Assembly: GCF_025755255.1 (NCBI RefSeq)
Contig: NZ_JALIEB010000007.1
Span: 62,001 to 126,000, forward strand
Length of the DNA: 64,000 bases
Direction of reading: 5' to 3'
DNA from: Roseobacter sinensis
Lineage (GTDB): Bacteria > Pseudomonadota > Alphaproteobacteria > Rhodobacterales > Rhodobacteraceae
Shown: piece by piece, positions 17,235-26,889 of the stretch
Layout: each line of letters opens with the position of its first letter
Numbering within the stretch: position 1 is the stretch's first letter
Program-made: the position numbers and the translations under genes
Notes under the pieces: model-generated
Told to the model about the DNA's origin: nothing
The model's database searches: none
Seen by the model: only the letters and a program-made list of their open reading frames with translations

Positions 17235-18005
17235 TTATCTCCGTCTTGCTTCGAGCTGCTTTCGATTGAGCTCCCTACGTTTCTCAACATTACTCAAAAA
17301 TAGCTCGCGGCGAGCGTCCAAACTCAGTCCGCTTGGAACGGCCCTATCGAGCATCTCAATTGTGAACGGCAAGTACGCCATTCCGAAGTATCGCCAAAGT
17401 GGTTCAAAATCTTTGCGGATTTCTCCAGTGAGATAAGGCGAGAGTTGTGCTAGCACCGTTCTTTCATCCGCGACCCTAGTGAAGACAGGGGCAAGAGCGT
17501 TTTCGAGATGGTTGACAAAATCACTAATGATAGATTTCAGAGCGACGGCTTGCTTTTCGCCCAACTTTCCGCTTGCTTCATCAAAAAATGTGTTCTGCTC
17601 TGCTTCCAGCCGATGAGACAATGCGAGTGTCACGACTGGTATCTTCTCATGCGAAACAGTTAGCTTCTTTTCTTTCCAAAGCTGACAGAAGTCTTTCTCA
17701 CACAGCCCGCTTAGAATGTCGCCAAGTGAGTCAAATTCTGGGCGCATACCCTTGTTGAACTCACTTAAGACACTGAGCGCAGCAACGCGTTGTTGTCGGG
17801 CACTTTCGCGTTCGGCTTGTGCTCGTAGTGCCCCAAGTTGTATTCCCGCGAAAAGCGCGCCGAGGCCGGCGATTGCAACTGTGAAATACGCTAGCCAATA
17901 ACTTTCTATTGGTCCTGTGAATTGCGCCGCGTCGGCAAGTCTGCTTGTTTGAGACACAAGTTCACCGAGCTTAGATGAAACACCCTGCAGATATACCTCG
18001 TCCAT
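17235..18005 (-). CDS. Single-pass membrane protein of unknown function inserted between sucB and the MAPEG pair
   Basis: 256 aa, not recognised. An N-terminal polar helix (1-32), one membrane helix (about 36-60), then a long charged, helical, mostly cytosolic domain with a Cys-rich patch (LCEKDFCQLW near residues 101-110) and an Arg/Lys-rich ending. Codon use is visibly more AT-rich than the flanking suc genes, with many TCT, ACT, AAA and AGT-type codons, which suggests recent acquisition. Yet the spacing is tight: 3 bp after sucB and 10 bp before the first MAPEG gene, so it would be co-transcribed. Start ATG at 18005. Confidence 0.7.
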   Translation of the reverse strand: MDEVYLQGVSSKLGELVSQTSRLADAAQFTGPIESYWLAYFTVAIAGLGALFAGIQLGALRAQAERESARQQRVAALSVLSEFNKGMRPEFDSLGDILSGLCEKDFCQLWKEKKLTVSHEKIPVVTLALSHRLEAEQNTFFDEASGKLGEKQAVALKSIISDFVNHLENALAPVFTRVADERTVLAQLSPYLTGEIRKDFEPLWRYFGMAYLPFTIEMLDRAVPSGLSLDARRELFLSNVEKRRELNRKQLEARRR

Positions 18006-18008
18006 GCG

Positions 18009-19577
18009 TCACAAATCCATCAGCAGCCGCCGGGGATCTTCAAGCGCTTCTTTCACGCGCACCAAAAACGTCACCGCGCCCTTGCCGTCGACGATCCGGT
18101 GGTCGTAGCTGAGGGCGAGATACATCATCGGGCGGATTACGATCTCGCCGTTGACCACCATCGGGCGCTCCTGGATCTTATGCATGCCGAGAATGCCCGA
18201 TTGCGGCGGGTTCAGGATCGGTGAGGACATCAGCGAGCCATAGACGCCGCCGTTGGAGATCGTGAAGGTGCCGCCCTGCATCTCGGCCATGCTGAGCTTG
18301 CCGTCCCGCGCCCGCGCGCCTTTCTCTGCAATCGCCTGCTCGATGGCGTGGAAGCTCATCGAATCCGCGTCGCGGATGACCGGCACCACGAGGCCCGTGG
18401 GCGTGCCCGCGGCGATGCCCATATGCACGAAGTTCTTGTAGACAATATCCGTGCCGTCGATCTCGGCATTGACCTCGGGCACCTCTTTCAGCGCGTGGCA
18501 GCAGGCTTTGGTGAAGAAGGACATGAAGCCCAGCTTCACCCCGTGTTTCTTCAGGAAGAGGTCCTTGTACTCACTGCGCAAGGCCATGACTTCGGTCATG
18601 TCCACCTCGTTGTAGGTGGTCAGCATCGCCGCCGTGTTCTGGCTGTCCTTCAGGCGCTTGGCGATGGTCTGCCGCAGGCGGGTCATCTTCACCCGTTCCT
18701 CGCGGGCCGCGTCGTCCGCCGGCACCGGGGCGCGCGGTGTCGGCGCCGGGGCGGGTATGTCGGCGCCCTTGGCGGCGGACCCGGCGGCCGCGATGGCGGC
18801 GGCCACGTCCTCTTTCATCGCGCGGCCGTCACGGCCCGTGCCAGTGACCTGATCGCGGCTGATGCCCGCTTCCGCCATCGCCTTCTTGGCGGAGGGGGCG
18901 TCCTCCACGTCCTTGCCCATGCTGGTGTCCTTGCCGGCGGCGGGGGTGCTGTATTGCGTGTCACCCTCGGGCGCGGCGGGCTCGCTGGCAGCGGGGGCCG
19001 CGCCTTCGCCTTGCGTCATGACCGCAAGCTTGGCGCTCGCATCCACGGTGGTGCCCTCGGGGGCGAGGATCTCGGTCAGCGTGCCGGCGGCGGGCGCGGG
19101 GACCTCGACGCTGACCTTGTCGGTCTCGAGCTCACAGAGCATCTCGTCGGCTGCGACGCTGTCGCCCACGGCCTTGAACCACGTGCTGACCGTCGCTTCG
19201 GTCACGCTCTCACCCAGGGTGGGCACCATCACGTCGATCGTCTCGCCGGTGCCGCCGGAGGCCGTGCGTGCGGCGGAGGAGGGCGCCTCCTCCTCCTTGG
19301 CGGCTTCCTTGCCCTTGGGCGCCGCTTTCGAGCCCGCATCGCCTTCGGCGATATTGGCGAGCAGCGCGTCGACGCCGACGGTGTCGCCTTCAGCGGCCAC
19401 GATCTCGTCCAGCGTGCCTGCGACTGGGCTTGGCACCTCGACCGTCACCTTGTCGGTTTCAAGCTCGCAGAGCATTTCATCGACGGCAACCGTGTCGCCC
19501 GGTTTCTTGAACCAGGTGGCCACGGTGGCCTCGGTCACAGATTCGCCCAGCGTGGGGACGCGAACTTCGGTGGTCAT
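18009..19577 (-). CDS. sucB: 2-oxoglutarate dehydrogenase E2 (dihydrolipoyl succinyltransferase)
   Basis: Core of the 2-oxoglutarate dehydrogenase complex, moving the succinyl group to CoA. 522 aa from the ATG at 19577; the upstream open frame has no family sequence. It has two lipoyl domains (about 1-77 and 115-190; lipoyl lysines 43 and 154 in ETDKV), where most bacterial OdhB has one. Ala/Pro/Glu-rich linkers follow, then a peripheral-subunit binding domain (about 232-268) and the catalytic domain from about 295 with the active-site HRIVDG (His 493). It lies 20 bp downstream of sucA. Confidence 0.95.
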   Translation of the reverse strand: MTTEVRVPTLGESVTEATVATWFKKPGDTVAVDEMLCELETDKVTVEVPSPVAGTLDEIVAAEGDTVGVDALLANIAEGDAGSKAAPKGKEAAKEEEAPSSAARTASGGTGETIDVMVPTLGESVTEATVSTWFKAVGDSVAADEMLCELETDKVSVEVPAPAAGTLTEILAPEGTTVDASAKLAVMTQGEGAAPAASEPAAPEGDTQYSTPAAGKDTSMGKDVEDAPSAKKAMAEAGISRDQVTGTGRDGRAMKEDVAAAIAAAGSAAKGADIPAPAPTPRAPVPADDAAREERVKMTRLRQTIAKRLKDSQNTAAMLTTYNEVDMTEVMALRSEYKDLFLKKHGVKLGFMSFFTKACCHALKEVPEVNAEIDGTDIVYKNFVHMGIAAGTPTGLVVPVIRDADSMSFHAIEQAIAEKGARARDGKLSMAEMQGGTFTISNGGVYGSLMSSPILNPPQSGILGMHKIQERPMVVNGEIVIRPMMYLALSYDHRIVDGKGAVTFLVRVKEALEDPRRLLMDL

Positions 19578-19597
19578 GTGTTTTTTCCCTTCGGCGC

Positions 19598-22558
19598 TTA
19601 TGACTTGAGCGTCAGCGCTTCGTCCACGAGCGCTGCCTGTTGTGCTTTGTGCTGGCTTGCAAGCCCAGTGGCGGGGCTGGCGGAGGTGGCGCGGCCGACA
19701 TAGATGGGCCGCGGATGCTTGGCGTTGATCCGGCCCAGCACCCATTCGATATTGGGTTCGATGAAGGTCCAGGCGCCCTGGTTCTTGGGCTCTTCCTGGC
19801 ACCAGACGACCTCGGCCTGTTTGAACCGCTCCAGCTCCTTGACCGCCGACTGCGCCGGGAAGGGATAGAACTGCTCAACCCGCAGCAGGTAGACGTCGTC
19901 GATCCCGCGGGCGTCGCGCTCCTCCAGCAGATCGTAGTAGACCTTGCCCGAGCACATCACGACGCGCTTGATCTTGCTGTCCGCCACCAGCTTGGTGTCG
20001 GAGTTGCCCTCCTGCGCGTCGTCCCACATCAGCCGGTGGAAGCTCGACCCGGTGGTGAATTCCTTCACCGTGCTGACCGCCAGCTTGTGGCGCAGCAGCG
20101 ATTTTGGCGTCATCAGGATCAGCGGCTTGCGGAAAGAGCGGTGGATCTGCCGGCGCAGAATGTGGAAGTAGTTGGCCGGCGTCGTACAGTTGGCCACGAT
20201 CCAGTTGTCTTGTCCACACATCTGCAGGAACCGTTCCAGCCGGGCCGAGGAATGCTCGGGGCCCTGACCCTCAAAGCCATGCGGCAAGAGACACACGAGG
20301 CCAGACATGCGCAGCCACTTCGACTCACCCGATGAGATGAACTGGTCGAACATGATCTGCGCGCCGTTGGCAAAATCGCCGAACTGCGCCTCCCAGAGCG
20401 TCAGCGCATTGGGCTCGGCCATCGAGTAGCCGTATTCGAAGCCCAGCACGGCGTATTCCGACAGCATCGAGTCGATCACCTCGTAATGGGCCTGCCCCGG
20501 CTTGATGTTGTTGAGCGGATAGAACCGCTCTTCGGTGTCCTGGTTCACCAGACCGGAGTGGCGCTGGCTGAAGGTGCCGCGCGTGCTGTCCTGCCCGGCC
20601 AGCCGCACCGGATAGCCTTCGGTCAGCAGCGAGCCGAAGGCCAGGGCCTCGGCGGTCGCCCAGTCGATGCCCTCGCCGGTCTCGAACATCTCCTTGCGCG
20701 CGTCGAGCAGCCGCCCGACCGTCTTGTGCAGCGGATAGCCCTCGGGCACGCTGCTCAGCGCCCGGCCCACCTCCATCAACGCCGCCCTGGAGATCGCGGT
20801 TCGGCCGCGCTGGTATCGCTTCTCCTTCATCTTGTCGAGATGCGACCACTTGCCGTCGAGCCAGTCCGCCTTGTTTGGGCGGTACTCCTTGCCCGCCTCG
20901 AATTCCTCGCTGAGGTAGGCTTGGAAGGCGGCCTTCATATCCTCGATCTCGCCTTCGGGAATCAGCCCGTCCTTGACCAGACGCTCGGTGTAGAGGCTGA
21001 GCGTCGTCTTATGGCTCTTGATCTTCTTGTACATGATCGGGTTGGTGAACATCGGCTCGTCGCCTTCGTTGTGCCCGAACCGCCGGTAGCAGAAGATGTC
21101 GATCACCACGTCCTTGCGGAACTTCTGGCGGAACTCGGTCGCGACCTTGGCCGCATGCACCACCGCTTCCGGGTCATCGCCGTTCACGTGGAAGATGGGC
21201 GCCTCAACCACCAGCGCATTGTCGGTGGGATAGGGGGAGGAGCGGCTGAAGTGCGGCGCTGTGGTGAACCCGATCTGGTTGTTCACCACGATATGGATCG
21301 TGCCGCCCGTCTTGTGGCCGCGCAGGCCAGACAGAGCGAAGCACTCGGCCACCACGCCTTGCCCTGCGAACGCCGCGTCGCCATGCAGCAGGATCGGGAT
21401 ACAGGAGGTGCGGTCAGGATCGTTGTTCTGATCCTGCTTGGCGCGCGCCTTGCCCAGGACCACCGGGTTCACAGCCTCCAGGTGGCTGGGGTTCGCGGTG
21501 AGGCTCAGGTGCACCTCATTGCCGTCGAACTCGCGGTCCGAGGAGGCGCCGAGGTGGTACTTCACATCGCCCGAGCCGTCCACATCCTCGGGCTTGAAAC
21601 TGCCGCCCTGGAATTCGTTGAAGATCGCGCGGTAAGGCTTGGCCATCACATTGGCCAGCACGCTCAGCCTGCCGCGGTGCGGCATGCCGATCACGATGTC
21701 CCGCGCGCCCAAGGCCCCGCCGCGCTTGATGATCTGCTCCATGGCCGGCACCAGGCTTTCGCCGCCATCGAGGCCGAAGCGCTTGGTGCCCATATATTTC
21801 ACATGCAGGAACTTCTCAAAGCCCTCGGCCTCGACCAGCTTCGACAGGATCGCCTTACGCCCTTCGCGGGTGAAGGCAATCTCCTTGCCGAAACCCTCGA
21901 TCCGTTCCTTCAGCCAGCCCGCCTCTTCGGGGTTGGAGATGTGCATGTACTGCAGCGCGAAGGTGCCGCAGTAGGTGCGCTGCACGATGCTCAGGATCTC
22001 GCGCATCGAGGCCGTCTCCAGTCCCAGCACGTTGTCGATGAAGATGGGCCGGTCCATATCGGCCTCGGTAAAACCGTAGGATTTCGGGTCAAGCTCCGGG
22101 TGGGGCGTATTCTCGCGCATGCCCAGCGGGTCGAGATCCGCCACCAGATGCCCCCGGATGCGGTAGGCACGGATGATCATCAGCGCGCGGATACTGTCGA
22201 GCACAGCGCGTTTGATCTGATCGTCGGTCACCTCGACACCCGCAGCGGCGGCCTTCGCCTTGATCTTGTCGCCCGCGCCCTTGACTTCGGCCTCCGGCGC
22301 CCATTCACCGGTGAGCGCTTGCGTCATCTCATCGCCCGGTTGCGGCGGCCAGTCGCTGCGCGCCCAGCTTGGGCCCGAGGCCTCGCGTTTCACCGCAACC
22401 TCATCATCCCCCATCGCCTTGAAGAAGGCCCGCCAGGCATCATCCACCGCATTGGGATCACTGGCGTATCGCGCGTACATCTGTTCGAGGTACTCGGCGT
22501 TGTGCCCCTGCATGAAGGAGGAGGCATGGAACTGGTCGTTGGGGGTGTGTTCGGTCAT
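19598..22558 (-). CDS. sucA: 2-oxoglutarate dehydrogenase E1
   Basis: Thiamine-diphosphate enzyme that decarboxylates 2-oxoglutarate and passes the succinyl group to SucB. 986 aa, normal length. The N-terminal [14 protein letters not shown] segment that anchors E1 to the complex, the [14 protein letters not shown] cofactor motif, the [11 protein letters not shown] block and the C-terminal transketolase-like region ([29 protein letters not shown]) are all intact. Its ATG overlaps the stop of an upstream membrane-protein gene (ATGA at 22555-22558), so initiation is coupled to an unrelated protein. Confidence 0.97.
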   Translation of the reverse strand: MTEHTPNDQFHASSFMQGHNAEYLEQMYARYASDPNAVDDAWRAFFKAMGDDEVAVKREASGPSWARSDWPPQPGDEMTQALTGEWAPEAEVKGAGDKIKAKAAAAGVEVTDDQIKRAVLDSIRALMIIRAYRIRGHLVADLDPLGMRENTPHPELDPKSYGFTEADMDRPIFIDNVLGLETASMREILSIVQRTYCGTFALQYMHISNPEEAGWLKERIEGFGKEIAFTREGRKAILSKLVEAEGFEKFLHVKYMGTKRFGLDGGESLVPAMEQIIKRGGALGARDIVIGMPHRGRLSVLANVMAKPYRAIFNEFQGGSFKPEDVDGSGDVKYHLGASSDREFDGNEVHLSLTANPSHLEAVNPVVLGKARAKQDQNNDPDRTSCIPILLHGDAAFAGQGVVAECFALSGLRGHKTGGTIHIVVNNQIGFTTAPHFSRSSPYPTDNALVVEAPIFHVNGDDPEAVVHAAKVATEFRQKFRKDVVIDIFCYRRFGHNEGDEPMFTNPIMYKKIKSHKTTLSLYTERLVKDGLIPEGEIEDMKAAFQAYLSEEFEAGKEYRPNKADWLDGKWSHLDKMKEKRYQRGRTAISRAALMEVGRALSSVPEGYPLHKTVGRLLDARKEMFETGEGIDWATAEALAFGSLLTEGYPVRLAGQDSTRGTFSQRHSGLVNQDTEERFYPLNNIKPGQAHYEVIDSMLSEYAVLGFEYGYSMAEPNALTLWEAQFGDFANGAQIMFDQFISSGESKWLRMSGLVCLLPHGFEGQGPEHSSARLERFLQMCGQDNWIVANCTTPANYFHILRRQIHRSFRKPLILMTPKSLLRHKLAVSTVKEFTTGSSFHRLMWDDAQEGNSDTKLVADSKIKRVVMCSGKVYYDLLEERDARGIDDVYLLRVEQFYPFPAQSAVKELERFKQAEVVWCQEEPKNQGAWTFIEPNIEWVLGRINAKHPRPIYVGRATSASPATGLASQHKAQQAALVDEALTLKS

Positions 22559-23076
22559 GGGGTTACCTCATGTGGGTTGGGACCGTATTGGTTGGGGCCA
22601 GGATATGACGGGGCCACCCAGAGATATCGCGCTGCGAAGGTGGCTACACTGCCGACAAAAAAAGTTGCGGCAAAGAACTGTAAGGTAATCTTGTTGTGTT
22701 CAAGATGGACCAAATGGAGTATCGACATCGCCATAAAAAACAGTCCAGCGGCGCATAGACCACTCCGGCCATTCTGATTGGCAAACGGATTGGACGAGAA
22801 AATACTGAATGGATTAATCGGCGGGACGTGCAAAGGGCTAGTGTCGCGATGCCTTTTTGCTGCCACGTTGGCTACGACAAAAACAGCTATGGCGACGCCA
22901 AAAGCGCCTATGATTAGTGAAAGAGCGCCTGAAGCAAACAACGAAAGCGCATTGATCACGATCATCGTTGCCAAGCTGGTAAGATAGCCTGTTCTAAATC
23001 TCTGCGCAGGCATTCGCCCGTGTCTTGAAAAGAGATCAACAAGCAACTGCCTTGCATTTTGCTGAAGGGCGGTCAT
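22555..23076 (-). CDS. Four-helix membrane protein translationally coupled to sucA
   Basis: 173 aa from the ATG at 23076 (a further in-frame ATG upstream lies in a GC-rich palindrome and is less likely). Predicted membrane helices near 31-50, 52-72, 106-125 and 132-150, with a Pro/Asn-rich loop between helices 2 and 3 and a Pro/Tyr/Asn-rich tail. I recognise no family. Codon use is more AT-rich than sucA. The 4-bp overlap with the sucA start means it can set sucA translation. It may be a recent insertion in the sucD-sucA space; the adjacent repeats fit that idea but do not prove it. Confidence 0.65.
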   Translation of the reverse strand: MTALQQNARQLLVDLFSRHGRMPAQRFRTGYLTSLATMIVINALSLFASGALSLIIGAFGVAIAVFVVANVAAKRHRDTSPLHVPPINPFSIFSSNPFANQNGRSGLCAAGLFFMAMSILHLVHLEHNKITLQFFAATFFVGSVATFAARYLWVAPSYPGPNQYGPNPHEVTP

Positions 23077-23107
23077 CTTGCGCGACCTCCCGCCCGGCGG
23101 CACTGCC

Positions 23108-23173
23108 GGGCAGCCCCCGACCGCCCCCCCGGGCGGGGGCTTTCAGCCCCGAGCCCGCGGTCGGGGGCTGCCC
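23108..23173. repeat. Nested palindrome in the sucD-sucA gap
   Basis: Perfect 16-bp inverted arms (23108-23123 and 23158-23173) enclose a second GC-rich hairpin (around 23136-23150). The whole 66 bp could fold into one two-tier stem. No T tract on either side, so it is not an ordinary terminator. Confidence 0.75.
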
Positions 23174-23204
23174 TCATTTCATAGGTCCAGCGGTTGATCA
23201 CAGA

Positions 23205-23415
23205 CCGGGGCTCGGCTTGTCGGGATGGCGTACTATGCCGTCGGGCTTTTACCGCACGCATGCTGAGACAAGGCCGGGGCTCCGCCCGTTCGGACCTCAA
23301 ACGCTCCACTGGAGCGTTTGCCTCGCGTATGCTCGGATCGGACCTGCGCCGGGGCTCCGCCCGTTCGCCGCTCGAAAGCGCCACTGGCGCTTTCGCCTCG
23401 CTTATGCTCGGATCG
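23205..23415. repeat. Tandem ~70-bp hairpin repeat, about three units
   Basis: Two clear 68-bp units, 23273-23340 and 23348-23415, begin with the same 20 bases and end with the same TATGCTCGGATCG. A third, decayed unit can be traced at about 23205-23272. Each good unit has a central 9-bp stem with an ACT loop. The stem bases differ between units but pairing is kept on both sides. The repeat runs up to the sucD stop codon. With the palindrome at 23108-23173 it fills the 343-bp gap, in which I see no gene. Confidence 0.8.
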
Positions 23416-23419
23416 CGGC

Positions 23420-24307
23420 TCACCCCCGTTCAATCGCCTCTTTTACGGCTTCGCCCAGCGTCGCGGGGCTGTCGGCCACCACAATTCCGGCGGCGCGCAT
23501 GGCTTCGATCTTGTCTTCGGCGCCGCCCTTGCCACCGGCGACGATGGCTCCCGCATGGCCCATGCGGCGACCCGGAGGGGCTGTGCGGCCCGCGATGAAG
23601 CCGGCTGTGGGCTTCCAGCGGCCCTTCTTCTTTTCATCTGCCAGGAACTGCGCTGCATCCTCTTCGGCGCTGCCGCCGATTTCTCCAATCATGATAATGC
23701 TTTGCGTCTCATCATCGGCCAGAAACATTTCCAACACGTCAATGTGCTCGGTGCCCTTGATCGGGTCACCGCCGATGCCCACCGCCGTCGACTGGCCATA
23801 ACCCAGATCGGTGGTCTGTTTCACCGCCTCATAGGTCAAAGTGCCCGAGCGCGAGACGACGCCGCAGGAGCCGCGCTTGTGGATGTGGCCGGGCATGATG
23901 CCGATCTTGCAGGCATCGGGCGTGATCACCCCGGGGCAGTTGGGGCCGACGAGCCGCGAGGCGGAGCCTTCCAAAGCCCGCTGCACCTTCATCATGTCCA
24001 AGACCGGTATGCCTTCGGTGATGCAGACGATCAGCTCCATCTCGGCGTCGATGGCTTCGAGGATGGAATCCGCGGCAAAGGGCGGCGGCACGTAGATCAC
24101 GCTCGCATTCGCCTCCGTCTTCGCCTTCGCCTCATGCACCGAGTTGAAGACGGGCAGGTCGAGGTGCGTCTGGCCGCCCTTGCCCGGGGTCACGCCGCCC
24201 ACCATCTGGGTGCCGTACGCAATGGCCTGTTCGGTGTGGAACGTGCCCTGGCTGCCGGTCAGCCCCTGACATATGACTTTGGTGGTTTCATCGATGAGTA
24301 CGGCCAT
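23420..24307 (-). CDS. sucD: Succinyl-CoA ligase alpha subunit
   Basis: 295 aa. Forms, with SucC, the enzyme converting succinyl-CoA to succinate with substrate-level phosphorylation. N-terminal CoA-binding Rossmann domain ([13 protein letters not shown]), [10 protein letters not shown] block, and the phosphorylated His in [10 protein letters not shown] near the C terminus. Normally adjacent to sucC, but here five other genes (24371-27432) lie between them on the same strand. The 63 bp from the glycosyltransferase stop contain no obvious terminator. Confidence 0.97.
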   Translation of the reverse strand: MAVLIDETTKVICQGLTGSQGTFHTEQAIAYGTQMVGGVTPGKGGQTHLDLPVFNSVHEAKAKTEANASVIYVPPPFAADSILEAIDAEMELIVCITEGIPVLDMMKVQRALEGSASRLVGPNCPGVITPDACKIGIMPGHIHKRGSCGVVSRSGTLTYEAVKQTTDLGYGQSTAVGIGGDPIKGTEHIDVLEMFLADDETQSIIMIGEIGGSAEEDAAQFLADEKKKGRWKPTAGFIAGRTAPPGRRMGHAGAIVAGGKGGAEDKIEAMRAAGIVVADSPATLGEAVKEAIERG

Positions 24308-24370
24308 GATGTGTCCTTTTGACTTACAAATTTGAGGCGCCGCAGGCGGCGGGCGTTGGGGTGCGAGGGC

Positions 24371-25183
24371 TCATTGCTTGACCTCCGCGGGTTGCGCGAG
24401 AAATGTGATCTGGTGCAGCTTGGCACGGCCCGTAAGCGCGCTGAGCAGGGTCGGAATCGGGTACGCAAGCTCATAGTACGCGCGCTTGAGCTTTTGCCGC
24501 ACCAGCGCCAGCCCCTTGGGCCGGAAGCGGGTCGCGGTCTGGAGTGCCACGCCCTCGGGCTCATTGCCCTGTTCGATGAGTGCGGGCTGTACCTGATAGA
24601 CGCGCATCGTGCGCGCCACGGGCGAGGCATTGAAGTTGAAGAGCAGGTTGTCGATGGTGATGTCGAAGGGCCGTTCGGCCAGAAAGCGTTCCGCCGCATC
24701 GCGGGTCAGCATATAGCCCGCTGCCCCAACGTGCCGCGACAAAAGCCGCGTGATCCGCCGCCCGCGATAGCCTTGCCCCTCGGCGCCCAAGAGCACCTTG
24801 AGGCTGCGGGCGCGCCAGCGTTCGAGCTTGACCATATCCGCATCCGCCGGCCACCAGCTGAGATCCTCCAGCCAGGCGCCCAGCTCGGGCGCGATGAAGA
24901 TATCGTCCTCCATCACCAGGCAAAGCACGGCGTCAGAGGCCAGAAACCGCTCCCAGACCTGCGCGTGGCTGATGGTGATCGCCATATTGCTGTCGTGGAA
25001 GAGGCCCCACGGCCCGTCGGGCCGACAGTGGCGCAGCATCTCCTCGCGCGGATGCTCCGCCATGTCGAAGGCGGGGTGGAACTGGGCCTCGACACCGGCC
25101 TGCGCCAACTCCGCCTGCATCCGTGCCCGGCGTTCCTCTGCGCGGGCGAGGTTGATCATCTCGATATGCAGCCGGGGTGCCAT
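24371..25183 (-). CDS. Glycosyltransferase family 25 (LPS-type)
   Basis: 270 aa. The N terminus INLARAEERRARM and the VMEDDIF motif (a DXD-like acidic pair near residue 92) mark the family-25 transferases that extend lipooligosaccharide or LPS cores. The later GAAGYMLTRDAAERFL block also fits. The C-terminal 60 residues (basic, with PIPTLLSALTG) may be membrane-associated. It is packed 3 bp after the exported-protein gene upstream and precedes sucD, so it would be expressed with TCA genes. Acceptor is unknown. Confidence 0.85.
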   Translation of the reverse strand: MAPRLHIEMINLARAEERRARMQAELAQAGVEAQFHPAFDMAEHPREEMLRHCRPDGPWGLFHDSNMAITISHAQVWERFLASDAVLCLVMEDDIFIAPELGAWLEDLSWWPADADMVKLERWRARSLKVLLGAEGQGYRGRRITRLLSRHVGAAGYMLTRDAAERFLAERPFDITIDNLLFNFNASPVARTMRVYQVQPALIEQGNEPEGVALQTATRFRPKGLALVRQKLKRAYYELAYPIPTLLSALTGRAKLHQITFLAQPAEVKQ

Positions 25184-25186
25184 CTC

Positions 25187-25669
25187 TCAGAGCGCCTCCC
25201 AATCCGCGGGCAGCCGGTCGACGGCCATGAAGGTCTGGCCCGCGCGTGTGCCGACGTGCACGACCGCGACGCGTCCGCGCAGCAGTTCGCGGCCCTCGAT
25301 CAGTGCCGTCCCCGGCTCCGCCTCATGGGTCGCGGGCAGGTCGATGGCAAACCCGAAGACCGGCGGCGTGGACATCTTTTCGCGCAGCGCGGCAATGGCG
25401 GCCTCGGTGTGATCGCCATCGAAGGCCACTTCGCAGCGCCGCTCGATCTCCTCGGGCATACCCGGCGCAGGCGCCAGCGTCTTGTCCCAGAAGATCAGCG
25501 TGTAGGGCAGCGGCGCGCCGTCGCGCGCCTGCATGTTCATCTGCACTTCTTCCGCAGTCTGTCCGGCGGTGAAGCAAAGCGTGGTGAAACTGGCAATCGC
25601 ACTCTCTGCGACCGAGTTCGCTGAAGCCGCGCCGGCGAGGGCCAGGGGTATGAGCGCCGCCCGGATCAT
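25187..25669 (-). CDS. Exported two-cysteine protein, paralogue 1 of 4
   Basis: 160 aa. Signal peptide 1-17 (ends GAASA-NS), then a domain with FTTLCF near residue 31 and a second cysteine in RRCEVAFDG near residue 83. Between and after them the pattern resembles the three following cargo genes. No known domain. The ATG overlaps the stop of the next upstream gene by 4 bp (25666-25669), so the small proteins are made together. Predicted periplasmic, with a possible disulfide between its only two mature cysteines. Confidence 0.72.
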   Translation of the reverse strand: MIRAALIPLALAGAASANSVAESAIASFTTLCFTAGQTAEEVQMNMQARDGAPLPYTLIFWDKTLAPAPGMPEEIERRCEVAFDGDHTEAAIAALREKMSTPPVFGFAIDLPATHEAEPGTALIEGRELLRGRVAVVHVGTRAGQTFMAVDRLPADWEAL

Positions 25670-26184
25670 GTCGCCCCCGGCTGGAAGAGGATCAGCGCAT
25701 AGCGGTACCAGCCAACGCTGACGGTGCGTTCGGTGGCGATGATGGCCGGCGGATCGGTGGGGATGGACCAGGCTTGTTCGATGTTTCGGCCAAGCGGTTC
25801 AGGGTCGATCGCGCGGGCGCCGGGGTAGGTGGCGGCGACATAGTTCTGAAACCGTGTCGTCTGACCAGTGCGGGATTCCGCCTGTACGAGGCACATGGTG
25901 TCGGAGACCGCCACCGCCGGGCGGCTGTCGTCGATCACATAGGCGCGGGCCCCGGGCGTGCGTTCGGGCAGCGGCACATAGCCCGCGGCGCGGAGCGCTG
26001 CATCGTCACGCGGGCCGGTGGTGCAAAACCGATCAAACGCATTGACCATGAGCGCCGGGCTCGACTTGGGCACCAGATTGCCGCGCCACGTGTTCCGCAA
26101 CTCGGCAGTGTCGGGCGAGACGCCTTCGGCAGAGCAGGCCGCGAGACCGGCGCAGAGCGATATGGCGGCCAGCGCGCGGATCAT
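25666..26184 (-). CDS. Two-cysteine lipoprotein, paralogue 2 of 4
   Basis: 172 aa from the ATG at 26184. Lipoprotein signal with lipobox LAAC, so predicted membrane-anchored in the periplasm. The body has AFDRFCTTG near residue 53 and a second cysteine in SDTMCLVQAES near residue 96, with RAAGYVPLPE between them, the same order as in the sister genes. It overlaps both neighbours by 4 bp. The open frame continues upstream, but the lipoprotein signal fixes this start. Function is unknown. Confidence 0.72.
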   Translation of the reverse strand: MIRALAAISLCAGLAACSAEGVSPDTAELRNTWRGNLVPKSSPALMVNAFDRFCTTGPRDDAALRAAGYVPLPERTPGARAYVIDDSRPAVAVSDTMCLVQAESRTGQTTRFQNYVAATYPGARAIDPEPLGRNIEQAWSIPTDPPAIIATERTVSVGWYRYALILFQPGAT

Positions 26185-26693
26185 ACCCGATACGTGCTGT
26201 AGAAGACCGCTGTCCCGTTCTCGGCACAGCCCTGGTCGGTCGCGGAATTCACACCGATGGCGAGGCCGATCGGGTTGGTCGGGTCTTCGTAGGTCACGCA
26301 ATCGGCGCCAGCGCCGGGGATCACGCGGCGCGCGAAACCAGGGAAGATCTGCGGTACCAGACCATCGAGAAGCGCGCTGCCTTGCGTCACGCCCATATGT
26401 CGGGTCGTGACAATGCAATGCTGCGGCATCTCGCCATAGTAGAGCTCGACTTCGACGGTATCGGCGGGTGCGGTGAAGATGTGCGTGGTGTCGGAGTTCA
26501 CGCTGCTGCGCTCGACCCTTTCGCTGAAGCCGGCCTGCCGGAACCACGCGGCGCGCGTTGCCCCCGCGGCCCCTTCGGTGAGGCAGTATTGCAGCGCCAG
26601 ACCGGTATTGGCCCAGACCGCCTCCTCGAAGGTCTGAGGCAGCGCGGGTGTCGCAATGGCCAGCGCGCCTGAAACGATCACAAGACGTGCCAC
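26181..26693 (-). CDS. Exported two-cysteine protein, paralogue 3 of 4
   Basis: 170 aa from a GTG at 26693, chosen because the signal peptide begins there (ARLVIVSGALAIATPAL, cleavage near PALPQ); there is no strong ribosome site, so the start is uncertain. Upstream in-frame ATGs (e.g. 26810) would bury the signal. The body has LQYCLTEG, then FRQAGFSERV, then PQHCIVTTRH, again Cys, an aromatic Ala-Gly motif, and Cys-x-Val. Two further cysteines lie in the C-terminal third. 196 bp separate it from paralogue 4, enough for an internal promoter, though I see none. Confidence 0.65.
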   Translation of the reverse strand: MARLVIVSGALAIATPALPQTFEEAVWANTGLALQYCLTEGAAGATRAAWFRQAGFSERVERSSVNSDTTHIFTAPADTVEVELYYGEMPQHCIVTTRHMGVTQGSALLDGLVPQIFPGFARRVIPGAGADCVTYEDPTNPIGLAIGVNSATDQGCAENGTAVFYSTYRV

Positions 26694-26889
26694 ACCAAGG
26701 CCGCGAGCCAGCAGATCGCGCGCAGGCCGTCCCCGTGGCGCGCCATCAGGATGGTGCTGCCGATATGTCAGCGTGCCGGGCGAGGGCCTATTCACGGCCG
26801 TCGGGCGCATCCCGATTGACACTGCAGAAGCGGTGCGGGGAAGTCCGGCGGTAGTCTTAGTGTCTCTCATGAGCTGCTTCGTGGTCCGC

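Noticed and set aside
20486-22777. 763-codon plus-strand open frame across sucA
   Set aside because: Antisense shadow of the GC-rich sucA; no domain, and sucA is fully intact. The same applies to long frames opposite sucB (18348-19703) and opposite the TIGR02302 gene (8912-10720).
23193-23202. GTTGATCACA as another TGTGATCACA operator ahead of sucA
   Set aside because: Two mismatches, no partner 21 bp away, and located within the repeat array.
23205-23415. CRISPR array
   Set aside because: Only two or three units of about 70 bp, whose differences are stem-compensating rather than unique spacers, and no cas gene nearby.
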